Assembly (NCBI RefSeq): GCF_002196855.1
Contig: NZ_NIPW01000004.1
Location: 186,001 to 250,000, forward strand
Direction: 5' to 3'
From: Haematobacter genomosp. 1
GTDB lineage: Bacteria; Pseudomonadota; Alphaproteobacteria; Rhodobacterales; Rhodobacteraceae
DNA length: 64,000 nucleotides
This document shows positions 63,524 through 64,000 of the stretch, in pieces (position 1 is the first letter of the stretch; each line of letters starts with the position of its first letter). The translations under genes and the position numbers were made by a program. A model generated the notes under the pieces. That model saw only the letters and a list, made by a program, of their open reading frames with translations. It was not told the DNA's origin and searched no databases.

Positions 63524-64000
63524 ATGTCCCATACACCAGAAACGATGAGCGAAAGCCGCAGCGCGTGGCGCACGATCCGGCGTGTGGCGCCCTATCTGTG
63601 GCCGGAGAATACGCCGTGGGTCCGGCGGCGCGTCGTCATCGCGATGGCGATCCTCGTACTGGCCAAGCTCATCTCGGTCGTGGTGCCGTTCTTCTACAAG
63701 GCGGCAGTGGACAGCCTGTCGCACGAGGTGACGGGACCGCTCGGCATGCTTGGGCTGGGCGCAGTGGGCCTGACGGTCGCCTATGGTGTAGCGCGGCTCA
63801 TGTCGGACGGTTTCGAGGAGTTGCGCGACGCGATCTTCGCCAAGGTCGGGATGCGCGCGCTGCACGGCCTCGCCATGGAGACGTTCGAACATATCCACCG
63901 GCTGTCCATGCGCTATCACATCACCCGGCGCACCGGTGCACTGTCCCGCGTGATGGAGCGGGGGGTGAAGAGCATCGACTTCCTGCTGCGCTTCATGCTG
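63524..64000 (+). CDS. Atm1-type ABC transporter, 3' end cut by window
   Basis: The frame is open from ATG 63524 to the window end (159 codons). The N-terminal transmembrane domain of a half-transporter is visible: an amphipathic start (WRTIRRVAPYLW), helices at about residues 36-56 and 74-92, and the coupling-helix region FEHIHRLSMRYHITRRTG characteristic of the Atm1/heavy-metal exporter group. The ATPase domain lies beyond the window. Relatives export glutathione persulfide or metal-glutathione conjugates; the gshB at 7375 makes the carrier but is far away. Confidence 0.85.
   Translation, partial: MSHTPETMSESRSAWRTIRRVAPYLWPENTPWVRRRVVIAMAILVLAKLISVVVPFFYKAAVDSLSHEVTGPLGMLGLGAVGLTVAYGVARLMSDGFEELRDAIFAKVGMRALHGLAMETFEHIHRLSMRYHITRRTGALSRVMERGVKSIDFLLRFML

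Noticed and set aside
1-64000. CRISPR arrays, tRNA or rRNA genes, restriction or toxin systems
   Set aside because: I looked for regular spaced repeats, cloverleaf ends and rRNA motifs and for defence-gene domains, and found none; the only tandem repeats are the 14-bp and 17-bp arrays without spacers.

Overview
The window reads as a contiguous piece of a GC-rich alphaproteobacterial chromosome, most likely Rhodobacterales (Paracoccaceae/Roseobacteraceae). The reasons are C4-pathway 5-aminolevulinate synthase (hemA), the gene orders hom-glpX-recJ, glnD-murJ-trpS, rodZ-ispG and xerD/aroK-aroB, a class II FBPase, an IalB-family protein, a bpt-type aminoacyl transferase, a PAS_5-like protein and many short, overlapping operons. 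I recognise about 61 protein genes, two of them cut by the window edges. I see no rRNA, tRNA, CRISPR array, phage or intact insertion sequence.

Layout: 1-2400 holds the end of a glutamate dehydrogenase-type gene, a TetR regulator with its own palindromic operator, a 14-bp minisatellite and a small lipoprotein. 2479-6606 is hom, a strong terminator, then glpX-recJ. 6654-7296 has two small stress-type membrane proteins. 7375-10924 is rsmI-yraN-gshB divergent from an LpoA-like lipoprotein. 10890-17422 is glnD-murJ, a convergent catalytically dead rhomboid, and trpS-ectC. 17423-18000 is apparently non-coding. 18001-24659 is a RidA protein, then prfB, PBP1A, an amidase and an aminotransferase on the minus strand. 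24788-30067 has a DsbA-like protein, rodZ-ispG, and hemA with a small secreted protein. 30166-39483 holds an M20 peptidase, mazG, glnE, a YbaK deacylase, a DUF2852 gene with paired operators, an RDD protein, bpt and a HerA-like ATPase. 39676-45741 has a candidate small RNA, ialB, an lpxD-acp-fabF operon, an L,D-transpeptidase and a DUF882 protein. 45851-52070 has aroK-aroB, two conserved unknowns with xerD, and a ThDP enzyme. 52258-58867 has a lysine 2,3-aminomutase-like radical SAM protein, the ugpBAEC importer and an RpiR regulator. 59029-64000 has a gamma-carbonic anhydrase, gmk, a PAS protein, sodB, rarD, a LOG protein and the start of an Atm1-type ABC exporter.

Functionally the window is rich in cell-envelope genes (MurJ, PBP1A, amidase, RodZ, LpoA-like, L,D-transpeptidase, DUF882 peptidase, LpxD-ACP-KAS). 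It also carries nitrogen control (GlnD, GlnE, glutamate dehydrogenase), core metabolism (homoserine, shikimate, isoprenoid, heme, glutathione) and osmolyte synthesis (EctC).

The observations I rate highest are an EctC gene with no ectA/ectB beside it, translationally coupled to trpS; a rhomboid that has lost Asn, Ser and His catalytic positions; a dedicated acyl carrier protein and ketosynthase in one operon with LpxD; two identically built 21-bp operators bracketing a promoter before DUF2852; a GGAA-N6-TTCC palindrome linking the RpiR regulator to the ugp operon; and a candidate short RNA with promoter and terminator before ialB. None of these was tested by database search.
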